From NCBI RefSeq assembly GCF_000504285.1, contig NZ_KI632511.1, positions 431,372 to 495,371 on the forward strand: a stretch of 64,000 bases of DNA, read 5' to 3'. The stretch comes from Actinospica robiniae DSM 44927. Its GTDB lineage: Bacteria; Actinomycetota; Actinomycetes; Streptomycetales; Catenulisporaceae. The position numbers were made by a program, and so were the translations under genes. Under the pieces are notes generated by a model that saw nothing but the letters and a program-made list of their open reading frames with translations, searched no databases and had not been told where the DNA came from. This document shows, one piece after another, positions 38,718 to 47,195 of the stretch (its first letter is position 1; the number at the start of each line of letters is the position of its first letter).

Positions 38718-39086
38718 TCAGAGCAGGGCTGCGCCGAGTCCGAGGGCTGCGGCGGCGAGTCCGGCGGTGAGGCTGGCGGCGATGTTGCCGAGACCGAGGA
38801 GGCCGGAGCCGTCCTCGGTCAGGCGAAGGGTCTCGTAGCTGAAGGTGGAGAAGGTGGTGTAGCCGCCGCAGACCCCGGTGCCCACGACGGTGACGACGTC
38901 GACGGGCAGGCCGTGGTGTGCGGCCAGGCCCGTGAACAGGCCGAGGATGAATGAGCCGGTGATGTTGATGACCCAGGTGCCGGCCGGGAACGCGGAGGCC
39001 CGGCTGCGGGTGACGGCCTGGTCGATCAGGTAGCGCGAGACGGCGCCGAAGGAGGCGCCGAGGCTCACCAGAACCGCGAGGATCAT
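38718..39086 (-). CDS. crcB: Fluoride ion channel CrcB/FluC, subunit 1
   Basis: Small membrane protein of 122 aa with four hydrophobic segments. Signature residues: GASFGAVSRYLID, WVINITGSFILGLFTG with the conserved Asn, and GVCGGYTTFSTFSYETLRL with the Phe-box and the TTFSTF fluoride-pathway residues. It overlaps the second crcB by 4 bp; the two probably form a heterodimeric channel that exports fluoride. Confidence 0.94.
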   Translation of the reverse strand: MILAVLVSLGASFGAVSRYLIDQAVTRSRASAFPAGTWVINITGSFILGLFTGLAAHHGLPVDVVTVVGTGVCGGYTTFSTFSYETLRLTEDGSGLLGLGNIAASLTAGLAAAALGLGAALL

Positions 39087-39640
39087 GCGCTGGCCCCTTC
39101 CGTCGCCGCGGCGGTCTGCGCGCGCCTGCGCCGGTGGGCGGCCACGGCTCGTCCGCAGGTCAGTCCGAGGCTGGTGGCGGCGAGTCCGGCGATCAGCGAG
39201 CCGACGAGGTACCAGGCGGCGGTGGCCGGGCGGTGGGCGGAGACGAGCTGGTCGACCCCGACCATCCAGGTCGAGAACGTGGTGTAGGCGCCGCAGAACC
39301 CGGTGCCGATCAGCGGCCTGACGTAGGTGGTGGGCGACCAGACCTCGAGGACGAGCACGATGAGCAGCGCCAGGATGAACGAGCCGGAGACGTTGATGGC
39401 GAAGGTCGCGGCCGGGAACGTGCCGTGGGCTGCGGGGAAGGCCAGGCCGAGTCCGTAGCGCGCGAGACCGCCGACGAAGCCGCCGATCGCGATGGCGGCG
39501 AGGATCCGCGGGCGCGGCGGGTTGCCCCCGCGGGTCCCGGAGGACGCGAAGGGGTCGGGAAGCTGGTCGATGTCCGGGTCCAGGGGCATCGTCTGTTCCC
39601 CGTCGACCACCTGGTCGGTATCGTCGCGGCGCATGGGCAC
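39083..39640 (-). CDS. crcB: Fluoride ion channel CrcB/FluC, subunit 2
   Basis: Protein of 185 aa with a GTG start at 39640 placed 9 bases after AGGAGGA. A 45-aa polar N-terminal extension (QVVDGEQTMPLDPDIDQLPD) precedes the four-helix CrcB core: GGFVGGLARYGLGLAFPAAH, FAINVSGSFILALLIVL, GTGFCGAYTTFSTWMVGVDQ. An Arg-rich C-terminus follows. First gene of the operon. I looked for a fluoride riboswitch in the leader and did not find the consensus, but a hairpin (39653-39690) sits next to the ribosome-binding site. Confidence 0.93.
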   Translation of the reverse strand: MPMRRDDTDQVVDGEQTMPLDPDIDQLPDPFASSGTRGGNPPRPRILAAIAIGGFVGGLARYGLGLAFPAAHGTFPAATFAINVSGSFILALLIVLVLEVWSPTTYVRPLIGTGFCGAYTTFSTWMVGVDQLVSAHRPATAAWYLVGSLIAGLAATSLGLTCGRAVAAHRRRRAQTAAATEGASA

Positions 39641-39652
39641 GGGCACACTCCT

Positions 39653-39690
39653 CCTACTCGTCGCCAAAGACAGCACGTGGTGCGAGTAGG
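39653..39690 (-). promoter_or_regulatory. Leader hairpin abutting the crcB ribosome-binding site
   Basis: CCTACTCG (read on the minus strand 39690-39683) pairs with CGAGTAGG (39660-39653) around a 22-nt loop. The 3' arm runs straight into GAGGA of the ribosome-binding site. TATAAC near 39720 on the minus strand could be the -10 element, making this the start of the leader RNA. It could modulate translation of the fluoride channel genes, but it does not fit the crcB fluoride riboswitch consensus I know. Confidence 0.45.
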
Positions 39691-39830
39691 GACTGTTGGC
39701 CGCGGACGTTGCGACGGTTATACGGTGAGCCCCACCACCGGACACGCCCATCGTAACCGATGGACCCGTCCCCTCATCCACACGACGCTCGGCGACGCCC
39801 GCCGTGCGCTCGCGACGCTCAACAAGCCGC

Positions 39831-40472
39831 TCAGGTCCTGTCCACGAAGGTGAACATCCGTTGGCCGGGTACCAGCATGGTGGGCTCGCCCGTCAGCCGG
39901 TGCGCGCCCACCGACATGAAGCCGTCCTGGCTGATGTCGAACGCCTCCTCGCGGAAGCCCGCTTCCGCGAACCATGACCGGATCGCGGGGGTCAGGTCGG
40001 GCTGCCTGCGGTGTCTGGTCCACAGGACCAATGCGCCGGGTGCGCAGAGGCCGGGCAAGAGCGTGACCGTAGCCTGGATGTCGCTGTCCGAGATATTGCC
40101 GAAGATGCCGCATGCGACGACGATCCGCGCGGGCACCGCACCGACGCAGACGTCGGTGATCCCGGCGTCGGCCTGCAGGATCTCCACGTCGTCCAGCCCG
40201 GCCGCCTTCACCGCATCCCGCGCGGTCGCGACATTGCGCTCATCGAGCTCGACCAGCCGTGCGCGTACGTCGTCCCGGCGCGGGTGTCCTGCCAGGACGC
40301 CGATCACGTCCCGGCCCTGCCCGGCGCACAGGCTGATCAGTCGCAGTTCCCCGGCGGGGGCACGATCGAGCTCAGTGCGTAGGTGCCCCTGGACGATTTC
40401 GAGCCGCCGCGACAGCAGCGAACCCGGGTCGTCATAGTCCTGATGCCATTGCACCCAGTCTCGCCGCGTCAC
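39831..40472 (-). CDS. Class I SAM-dependent methyltransferase-like protein
   Basis: Protein of 213 aa. Motif I is LISLCAGQGRDVIGVLAGHP, followed by ARLVELDERNVATARDAVKA and VEILQADAGITDV, then IVVACGIFGNISDSDIQATV and ALVLWTRHRRQPD. CAGQGRD replaces the usual GxGxG but keeps the fold, as in other actinobacterial members of this group. Substrate unknown. It is divergent from the GyrI-like gene with 82 bp between. Confidence 0.85.
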   Translation of the reverse strand: MTRRDWVQWHQDYDDPGSLLSRRLEIVQGHLRTELDRAPAGELRLISLCAGQGRDVIGVLAGHPRRDDVRARLVELDERNVATARDAVKAAGLDDVEILQADAGITDVCVGAVPARIVVACGIFGNISDSDIQATVTLLPGLCAPGALVLWTRHRRQPDLTPAIRSWFAEAGFREEAFDISQDGFMSVGAHRLTGEPTMLVPGQRMFTFVDRT

Positions 40473-40554
40473 GGCGCCAGCCTACGGGTGCCCGACACAC
40501 GGCGGCGTGTGCGAGCAGCCTGCCGGTGTCAGAGGTGATCGTTACGGTGGAGTC

Positions 40555-41073
40555 ATGACTTCATCACCGCAGATCGATCCGGCCGTGGAGCCCGTCATCG
40601 AAGACTGGCTCGAGCAGCCCTATCTCGGACTGGCCGGCGTCGTGACTCTGGAGACGATCGGCATGGTCGAGGGGCGCATCCCCGAACTGCTGACCTACCT
40701 GGCCGGTGAGGGGATCGAACCGGCCGGGCCGGTCTTCGTCCGCTACCGCGTGATCGACATGTTCCGCCGGCTGGAGATCGAGGCCGGGGTTCCCCTTGCC
40801 GCGCCGATACGTGCCGACGGTGAGTTGCACTGCGACGTGCTTCCTGCCGGACGCTACGTCACCTACACTCACACCGGCCCCTCGGACGAGCACATCCCCG
40901 TCATCGGGGCCATCTTTGAGTGGGCTGATGCGCAGGGCCTGAGCTGGGATGTCACGCCGGTCGCCGAGGGCGAGCAGTGGGGTGGGCGGCTCGCCATCAC
41001 GCTTGCCGGATCACCGGGGGATCCGGACCGCGGCCCGCTGACGACCAAGTTCGCCTTCCGGCTCGCCGACTAA
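40555..41073 (+). CDS. GyrI-like/effector-binding domain protein
   Basis: Soluble protein of 172 aa built as one effector-binding (AraC/BmrR GyrI-like) domain without a DNA-binding part. Key stretches: QPYLGLAGVVTLETIGMVEG, GPVFVRYRVIDMFRRLEIEA, LHCDVLPAGRYVTYTHTGPS and FEWADAQGLSW. Such stand-alone proteins bind or hydrolyse small hydrophobic compounds. It lies between two methyltransferase genes. Role unknown. Confidence 0.82.
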   Translation: MTSSPQIDPAVEPVIEDWLEQPYLGLAGVVTLETIGMVEGRIPELLTYLAGEGIEPAGPVFVRYRVIDMFRRLEIEAGVPLAAPIRADGELHCDVLPAGRYVTYTHTGPSDEHIPVIGAIFEWADAQGLSWDVTPVAEGEQWGGRLAITLAGSPGDPDRGPLTTKFAFRLAD

Positions 41074-41113
41074 GGCCATGGAGTGCCTGCGACCGCAGGG
41101 AGGACGCCCGGGC

Positions 41114-41962
41114 TCAGCGCTTGATCAGCACTCCGCCCAGCTTGTCGCAGCGTTCGGAGAGTTCGTGCCCGGGCCCGTTCCCGTCAGGCATCCAGTCGGT
41201 GGCGCGCACCAGGCCCGGCGGAACGAACTCGAAGCCGTCGAGGATCGCGGCCACCTCCTCCTCCGGACGCGGGGTGAACTGGGCCGGGTTCTCTCCCATC
41301 GCCCCGAGCACCGCGCGCCCGATCTCCGGCGGGAACTCCAGGTGGTGCAGCGTGACGACGAGGCTGCCCGGGGCGAGCGCGGCCATGATCTCGACCAGGG
41401 CCTGGCGGACCCGCGGCGTGGAGTGGGTGTAGTCCAGCATGCCGAAGAGCAGCACGCCCATCGGCCGCGAGAAGTCGAGCAGCCTGCGCAGCCTGGGTGC
41501 CGCCAGGATCGGCGCGGGATCGCGGAACTCGCCGAGTTCGACGTGCAGGGGCCCGCGCGCCCTGGCGGTGAGCACGGCCCGGGCGTGCGCGGCGGTGATC
41601 GGGTCGTCGGTGACGTAGACGTAGGGTGCCCCGGGAGCGCGGTCGTGCACCACGCCGTCGAGGGGTGTCTTGAGCGGGATCGCGCAGCCGAGCTGGAGGA
41701 ACTGGGTCAGGCCCGTGCCGTCCGCGATCCACGCCGCGGCGCGCTCCGCGTACGCCTCGGCGGCGCGTGCGCTCAGGAAGACGTCCGGCCAGAGCGTGGC
41801 CAGATAGTCCACGGCTATCCGGTCGGCGTCGTAGTGGTCCTTTCCGCCGATCATGTAATCCCACATGCGCACCGGATGCGGGACGTGCGGGTCGATCTCA
41901 GGCGGCTGCCACCGCTGTCCGACGACTGACACCCAGCGATCGTCACCTGACTCTTCGTCCAT
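41114..41962 (-). CDS. DUF574-type SAM methyltransferase, divergent motif I
   Basis: Protein of 282 aa of the same PF04672 family as 24942-25775, recognisable from VRMWDYMIGGKDHYDADRIA at the N-terminus. The SAM-binding motif is altered: TQFLQLGCAIPLKTPLDGV instead of QFLDLGSGxPT, and YVYVTDDPITAAHARAVL instead of VVYVDxDPxA. Loss of the motif I Asp and of the ribose-binding Asp suggests weakened or absent SAM binding. The remaining fold (GVLLFGMLDYTHSTPRVRQA) is intact. It could be a regulatory or pseudo-enzyme. Confidence 0.85.
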   Translation of the reverse strand: MDEESGDDRWVSVVGQRWQPPEIDPHVPHPVRMWDYMIGGKDHYDADRIAVDYLATLWPDVFLSARAAEAYAERAAAWIADGTGLTQFLQLGCAIPLKTPLDGVVHDRAPGAPYVYVTDDPITAAHARAVLTARARGPLHVELGEFRDPAPILAAPRLRRLLDFSRPMGVLLFGMLDYTHSTPRVRQALVEIMAALAPGSLVVTLHHLEFPPEIGRAVLGAMGENPAQFTPRPEEEVAAILDGFEFVPPGLVRATDWMPDGNGPGHELSERCDKLGGVLIKR

Positions 41963-42060
41963 GGCGCTCAGGCTAACGCCGATCTACCGTCGGCGTAAGC
42001 GAATCCCGCTGTCGCACAGTTCGGTGGCGTGCAGAGCGGCCGCGTGATCCGTTCAGTGCG

Positions 42061-42438
42061 GTGAGGGTGTGGATGCCGGCGAGTACCGGGAAGTCGAAGG
42101 GTATCGGCCGTGGTCCGGTCTGGTTCGGGAATCGAAGTGAGAGAGCCGTCGTGCTCCTGGCGGCTGAGCAGGCAGGCCGTGGCTGTGGCGGCTCTCGCGG
42201 GCAGTTCCGCGTCGCAGTGCTCGGCGCCGACCCCGACCGCTTCCCCGCCCTGGCGCACTTCGCCCGCGAGATCCGTCCACTCGGCGCAGACCGGCGTGCC
42301 GCGTTCGAAGAACTCCTCGCCGCCCAAATCGCCCACATCGAGTCCGGAATCATCTGGTCTGATCCGCCCCGACCTCGCAGGCTGCCATCGAGCAGAGCTT
42401 CGGGGGCCGGTGAAATCGAACCTCGAGCGGCCGGCTGA
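42061..42438 (+). pseudogene. Possible C-terminal remnant of a TetR-family regulator
   Basis: The plus-strand frame has genuine third-base GC bias over residues 30-95 and reads QFRVAVLGADPDRFPALAHF then DRRAAFEELLAAQIAHIESG, which resembles the C-terminal helices of TetR_C repressors (DPxRFPAL...FExGLxxLLxGI). No HTH is present upstream; the first 25 codons (MRVWMPASTGKSKGIGRGPV) look random. Likely a 5'-deleted gene. Confidence 0.4.
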
Positions 42439-42471
42439 ACCACGTTCACGGCAGGAGGTGCCGGGGGAGTA

Positions 42472-45444
42472 TCAACTGGGCGTCGTGCTCGTCGGTGCGG
42501 CGCCGGGCGTTTCGTCGACCCTTCGGTTGATCAGGGAACGAACCTCGGTCAGGATGGCCGATTCCGAGCCTGCCAAGGCTCGTTCGGCATGTATCCACTC
42601 GTTCAGGGCAGCGCCGGAGTCGTCGATGCTCGCCATGAGCAGGCCGAGTTCGTGGTGGGCGAGTCCTTGGCCGTATCGGTCGTGGCGTGTCTTTGCCAGG
42701 TCGAGAAGTGCCTCGCAGTCTTTGGCCGCTTCGGCATAGCGTCCGAGTGCTCGCAGTGCGCGGCAGCGGCACAGGCGTGAGTCGCGCTCGACGTTCCACG
42801 GCCCCTTCTCGTCCGCTGCCAGTGCGTTGTCGAGATGCTCGAGCGCGGCAGCGGGTTCGCCGAGGGCGAGGTAGGCCTTGCCGATGTTGCTGTTTCCCGC
42901 GGTCTGCATCAGGGGGCTGTCGGCCCTGGTCCCCGCTTCCATCGAACTCAGGAAGTGGTCGATGGCTCGGCGCGGGTCGGTCTGTACCTTGGAATGCCCC
43001 AGGTGGCTCAGGATCAGTGACTCGCGGTAGTGGTCGTGATCGGTCCGGGCCGTGGCGAGGTTGCGCTCCAGAAGCTCCGTCGCCTCCTCGTCGCGTCCGA
43101 TCGTGGCAAGGAGAAGCGCCAGGTTGTCCAGCACCACTTGCTCATCTCGCCGGCTGCCCAAGCGCTGATATATCTCTGCCGCACCACGTTGCAGCGGGAG
43201 GGCCTGCTCGGGGCTGCCCGCATAGAAGTGCCCTTCGGCCAGTGCGCCCAGTGCGTGAGCCTCGGCGACAGGCTCACGTCTGCGTCTGGCGGCGGCCAAC
43301 GCGATCGCGCCGACCTCGAGCAGCTCCTGGATGCGACCGCTCGTGGCGAGGTAGCGATGCAGGTGATACGGAATCTGGAGCAGCGCGGCGTCGCCGTCCG
43401 TGTCCCGTTCGTTCCGGAGCCGGTAGGTCAGCGCCAACAGGTTCGACGCTTCCCGCTCGCACCACGCCAGAGCGGATGCACGGTCGTCGAAATGCTCGCG
43501 GTCCTTCTCCGCGAACCGGCTGCGGGCGATGTCTCGTTCGGAGTTACTGTTCGTCAGGAACGCAGCGGCGTGCTCGGAGACCTCGGCGTACCACCGCGTC
43601 GCCCGCCGGGCGGCCCCGACGCTTTCCCGGGCTCCCTCCGGGCTCGCCGCGAGCTCGCGGGCGAAGGCGCGGATGAGATCGTGCGGTGCGTACCTGCCTA
43701 AGCGTGGTTCCTCCAGCAGAGCGACCTCGACGAGCCGATCGAGTGCCCTCGCGGCCTGCTCCTCGTCGGTGCCGATCAGGTGTGCCATCAGGGGTGCGGA
43801 GTACTCGGGGAGGTCGAGCGCACCGATGCGCACGAGCGCCGTCCCCGCCTGACGGTCCGCGGCCGAATCGGCGTGCGACAGTGCCTCGTACCCGCTGGTG
43901 AAGGCGTCGCGCACACTCAGCCCATCGGTCTCGAGGTAGCTCAGTAGTCGGGGACGTTCGGTCAGCTGGTCCGCCAGGTCCTGGATCGTCAGCGCGTCGC
44001 GCGTGGCCAGGCGGGCCGCGATGATCCGAAGGGCCAGTGGAAGCCGCCCGCACTGCTCGATCAGGCGACGCCCGGCCGCGGACTCGATCTCGGTTCGGCC
44101 GCGAGCGGAGGCCAGAGCGATCAGCGAGACGCCGTCCTCGGCATCCATGGGCGAGAGCCTGATATGCAAGGCGTTGTCCAGCGAGGCCAGCGAAGTCCTG
44201 CTGGTGACCAGAACGGCGCAGCCGGGCCCCGCGGGCAGCAGCCGGCGCACCTGCGCGGCCGAACGCGCGTCGTCCAGCAGCAGCAGAGTGCGCGTGGGCG
44301 CGAGGATCGAGCGCAACAGCGCGGTAGCCTCCTGCGCGTCCTGGGGGATCCGCGAGGAGTCCACGCCCAGACTCCGAAGCAGTGCGGCGGCCGCGTGCAC
44401 GACCTCCACCGGAGCCAGTCCGGGCGTCGCCGACTGGAGATTCAGGTAGAGCTGGCCGTCAGGGAAGTCGGGGCGCAACCGGTGCGCCGCGGCGACGGCC
44501 AGCGCGGATTTCCCGACCCCGGCCATGCCGGTCACCGCCACGATGCGGGTGGTCTGCGCTCCAGCCCCGCTCAGCGCCGCACGGATGCGGGCCATATCCC
44601 GGTCGCGACCGACGAAGAACGGCGTGGGCATGGGAAGTTGCGCCGGCGGCACGGCGGGTGTCGCATGAGATCGCGCGACCTCGCGGCCCGCTTCCGTCGA
44701 CTCCGTACGCAGCAGCCGGATATGCAGGTCGCGCAGCTCGGTTCCCGGCTCCGTGCCCAGGTCCTCGCGCAGCAGGGCGCGCAGGCGGGCGTAGACCACG
44801 AGCGCCTCCGGCTTTCTGCCGCTCTGCTCCAGTGCACGGATGGCCAGCTCATGGAGACGTTCCCGATAGGGATGGAGGCCGAGCAAGGGCGTCAACGCGG
44901 CCACGGCGACGTCCGGGCGACCGAGCCTCAAAGCCGCGTCCGCCCACTCCTCCTCGGCCGTGAGGCGCAGTTCGAGGACGCGGACCATCTCGGCCGAGAG
45001 GCATTCCCCGACGGGTACGCCCGGGAGCGGATCCCCGCGCCAGCATGCCCGGGCGCGGTCGAACGCCGTCACAGCAGCAGCGGGGGAACACTGCGCCGTG
45101 GACGCCGAAGCCAGTTTCACGGCGTCCTCGTACTGCCCCACATCCGTCGTCGCACCCGAGCGATCCAGCCTGTACCCGCCGTACCTGGTCTGCAGCATTT
45201 CGGCTGCCCGGCCCCCGCCGGCCGACCGAAGCAGGGCTCGCAGCCGTGACGCCCGGACCTGCACCGCATTGGCCGGATCCCGAGGCGATCGGCGCGGCCA
45301 GAGCTCCTGGGCCAGGTGAGCGCTGGTGACGACGGAATCGGCATGGACCAGCAACTCGGCGAGGAAGACCGCGTCCTTCCCGACCGCGGCGACAGAACAC
45401 AGCGGACCGTGGATTTCCACCGAACCGAGCAACTGATAGTGCAT
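42472..45444 (-). CDS. AfsR-like SARP regulator with NB-ARC ATPase and TPR domains
   Basis: Regulator of 990 aa. Residues 1-90 are an OmpR-like winged helix (YQLLGSVEIHGPLCSVAAVG, VRASRLRALLRSAGGGRAAE), residues 95-240 the bacterial activator domain (GQYEDAVKLASAS, HPYRERLHELAIRALEQSGR), about 290-560 an NB-ARC ATPase with Walker A GMAGVGKSAL, Walker B TLLLLDDAR and VLVTSRTSL, GLPL-like RLPLAL, and about 700-980 TPR repeats (ALGALAEGHFYAGSPEQALP, AAKDCEALLDLAKTRHDRYG). SARPs switch on secondary-metabolite genes; TPR/NB-ARC parts sense a signal. It is divergent from a tiny peptide gene and an MFS exporter. Confidence 0.92.
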   Translation of the reverse strand: MHYQLLGSVEIHGPLCSVAAVGKDAVFLAELLVHADSVVTSAHLAQELWPRRSPRDPANAVQVRASRLRALLRSAGGGRAAEMLQTRYGGYRLDRSGATTDVGQYEDAVKLASASTAQCSPAAAVTAFDRARACWRGDPLPGVPVGECLSAEMVRVLELRLTAEEEWADAALRLGRPDVAVAALTPLLGLHPYRERLHELAIRALEQSGRKPEALVVYARLRALLREDLGTEPGTELRDLHIRLLRTESTEAGREVARSHATPAVPPAQLPMPTPFFVGRDRDMARIRAALSGAGAQTTRIVAVTGMAGVGKSALAVAAAHRLRPDFPDGQLYLNLQSATPGLAPVEVVHAAAALLRSLGVDSSRIPQDAQEATALLRSILAPTRTLLLLDDARSAAQVRRLLPAGPGCAVLVTSRTSLASLDNALHIRLSPMDAEDGVSLIALASARGRTEIESAAGRRLIEQCGRLPLALRIIAARLATRDALTIQDLADQLTERPRLLSYLETDGLSVRDAFTSGYEALSHADSAADRQAGTALVRIGALDLPEYSAPLMAHLIGTDEEQAARALDRLVEVALLEEPRLGRYAPHDLIRAFARELAASPEGARESVGAARRATRWYAEVSEHAAAFLTNSNSERDIARSRFAEKDREHFDDRASALAWCEREASNLLALTYRLRNERDTDGDAALLQIPYHLHRYLATSGRIQELLEVGAIALAAARRRREPVAEAHALGALAEGHFYAGSPEQALPLQRGAAEIYQRLGSRRDEQVVLDNLALLLATIGRDEEATELLERNLATARTDHDHYRESLILSHLGHSKVQTDPRRAIDHFLSSMEAGTRADSPLMQTAGNSNIGKAYLALGEPAAALEHLDNALAADEKGPWNVERDSRLCRCRALRALGRYAEAAKDCEALLDLAKTRHDRYGQGLAHHELGLLMASIDDSGAALNEWIHAERALAGSESAILTEVRSLINRRVDETPGAAPTSTTPS

Positions 45445-45658
45445 CCGCCCATTGTCCTCGACGGGCCGGTGGCGGGTCGGTGTCGGGCTCCAGGCCTCGC
45501 CGTTGCAGAGAGTCTGCCGGAGCCGGACCGGCGATGCAGGTTCGCTACAGGTCGCCGTCGCATGATCTGCGCGTGGGTGTCGGACCGAATTGCCCTCGGG
45601 TTCGCTCGATCCCGCACTCACGGCCTCACCTGCGCAGAGGAGAAAAGGAAGGAGTGTC

Positions 45659-45691
45659 ATGAAGAAGTCTTTCGACTCCGTCTGGGGCTGA
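45659..45691 (+). CDS. Ten-residue peptide MKKSFDSVWG
   Basis: ATG AAG AAG TCT TTC GAC TCC GTC TGG GGC TGA, preceded at an ideal distance by AAGGAAGGAG. Codons end mostly in C or G as in real genes. It is followed within 12 bases by a 14-bp hairpin and then by the MFS exporter gene 79 bp after its stop, and it is divergent from the SARP/TPR regulator. It could be a leader peptide of an attenuator for the exporter, or a signal/RiPP-like peptide exported by it. No similarity recognised. Too short to be judged by composition alone. Confidence 0.45.
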   Translation: MKKSFDSVWG

Positions 45692-45702
45692 GCTGACAGC
45701 CG

Positions 45703-45734
45703 GGTGGGCTCGGTCGTGGTCGACCGGGCCCACC
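45703..45734 (+). promoter_or_regulatory. Hairpin between the short peptide gene and the MFS gene
   Basis: Fourteen-base arms, 45703-45716 and 45721-45734, pair around a TGGT tetraloop with one G-U pair. It begins 11 bases after the stop of the ten-codon peptide and ends 36 bases before the MFS start. As RNA it would be a very stable stem, placed where an attenuator or an RNA-stability element would lie. Confidence 0.65.
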
Positions 45735-45770
45735 GCTACCAGGCCCAGAACAGGCGGAGACCAGGCAGTC

Positions 45771-47060
45771 ATGAGGCTGACGAAGGTAAGGACAGCCGGC
45801 CGAAGGGGAGAAGTGGCGAGCGAGAGCACTGCGACGGATACGGCGGCAGACCGGGACGGCGAGAAGCAAGCCGCCTACCGCGACCTGTTCGCGATCCGCG
45901 AGTACCGGTTCGTGTTCGCGGCCAAGACTCAGTCCGATTTCGGCGACTACCTGGCCCGGGTGGCGTTGACGTTTCTGGTGTTCGGCCGCAGTCACTCCCC
46001 GGCGCTGGCGGCCGCGGCGTACTCGATCACTTATTTCCCCTGGGTTTTCGCTCCCCTCCTCTCCGTTCTGGCCGATCGTCGGCCGCGCCGCACGGTGATG
46101 GTGGTCTGCGACGCGGCCCGAACCGTGCTGTACGGATCGCTGGCGATTCCCGGGATGCCGGTGGCCGGCCTGTTCGCCGTCGTGCTCGTCGCCGCCGGTT
46201 TCGCCGTACCCTTCGAAACCTCGCGCAGCGCCTTGCTGCCCGACATCCTGCCCGGCGATCGCTACGTTCTCGCAAGCGGCTTGGGCGCGGCCGCTACCCA
46301 GGTATCCCAACTCGCGGGATTCGCCGCAGGCGGCATGATCGTCCTGGCGGTGCACCCGACCGGGGCCCTCCTGATCGACGCGGCGACGTTCGCGGTCTCG
46401 GCGCTGTCGGTGTGGAGCGGAGTGTGCCACCGGCCTGCCGCCGCCGGAGTCGAATCCACCGGCCGGGGCCTGCGCGCCGCAGCCGGCGCGATGGCTGCCG
46501 GGGCCCGATACGTGTTCCGCCAGCCGGTGCTGCGCACTTATCTGGTCTTGATGTGGGCCTCGTGCTTGTTCGTTTACGCATTCGAAGGACAGGCCGCGTC
46601 TCTGGCTACGCAACTGCGCGGAGGCCCGCGCCTCGGCGGCCTGATACTGGCGGCCGCGCCGGCCGGCGTCGCCATCGGCTCGATCGCGCTGACCCGCCTC
46701 CTCGCCCCGCGGCGGCGAGTGCGCCTGGTGCTCCCGCTGGCCTTTACCGCGTGCGCCGTCCAGACGGTGCTGTGGACGAGTCCGGGTCCGGCGATCGTCG
46801 TGCTGGTGTTCTTCGCCGTCGGCTTGAGCGGCGTGTACTCCTCCATCCTCAACCCGCTCTTCGTCCGAGCGGTCGATCCGCAGTTCCGTGGACGCGCCAT
46901 GGGCGTGGCCGTGGCGGGGATCAACCTGGCCCAGGGCATCGCCGCGATCACGGCCGGCATCCTGGCCCGCGCCGTCGGACCCGCCGACGCACTCGCCTGG
47001 TTCGGGCTGATCGGATCCTGTGTACCTCTGCTGGTGCTGCCGCTCTGGCGGCGTCGCTGA
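45771..47060 (+). CDS. MFS exporter, MefA/macrolide-efflux-like
   Basis: Membrane transporter of 429 aa with 12 hydrophobic segments after a 40-aa polar N-terminus. MefA-type features: FAAKTQSDFGDYLARVALTF near residue 50, LADRRPRRTVMVVCDAARTV (motif A) and RALLPDILPG-like SRSALLPDILPGDRYVLASG, then VDPQFRGRAMGVAVAGINLA in the second half. It probably exports a macrolide-like or peptide compound by proton exchange. The start ATG 45771 has only a distant GGAG; GTG 45813 is an alternative. A peptide and hairpin precede it, suggesting regulated expression. Confidence 0.85.
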   Translation: MRLTKVRTAGRRGEVASESTATDTAADRDGEKQAAYRDLFAIREYRFVFAAKTQSDFGDYLARVALTFLVFGRSHSPALAAAAYSITYFPWVFAPLLSVLADRRPRRTVMVVCDAARTVLYGSLAIPGMPVAGLFAVVLVAAGFAVPFETSRSALLPDILPGDRYVLASGLGAAATQVSQLAGFAAGGMIVLAVHPTGALLIDAATFAVSALSVWSGVCHRPAAAGVESTGRGLRAAAGAMAAGARYVFRQPVLRTYLVLMWASCLFVYAFEGQAASLATQLRGGPRLGGLILAAAPAGVAIGSIALTRLLAPRRRVRLVLPLAFTACAVQTVLWTSPGPAIVVLVFFAVGLSGVYSSILNPLFVRAVDPQFRGRAMGVAVAGINLAQGIAAITAGILARAVGPADALAWFGLIGSCVPLLVLPLWRRR

Positions 47061-47195
47061 CCACCACACACCCAGCGGCCCGTCCTGCCTGGCAGGAGTC
47101 GGATGGTCCAGCATATTCGAGCAGTGATACAGAATCGCGCAGTACCACGCTACAGTCGTGGCCAGTCGAGCATTGTCATGGCAATGGGGGAGTCG

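Noticed and set aside
39641-39760. Fluoride riboswitch before crcB
   Set aside because: The known consensus (pseudoknotted GGCGAUG...CUGAUG) is not visible. Only a simple hairpin was found.
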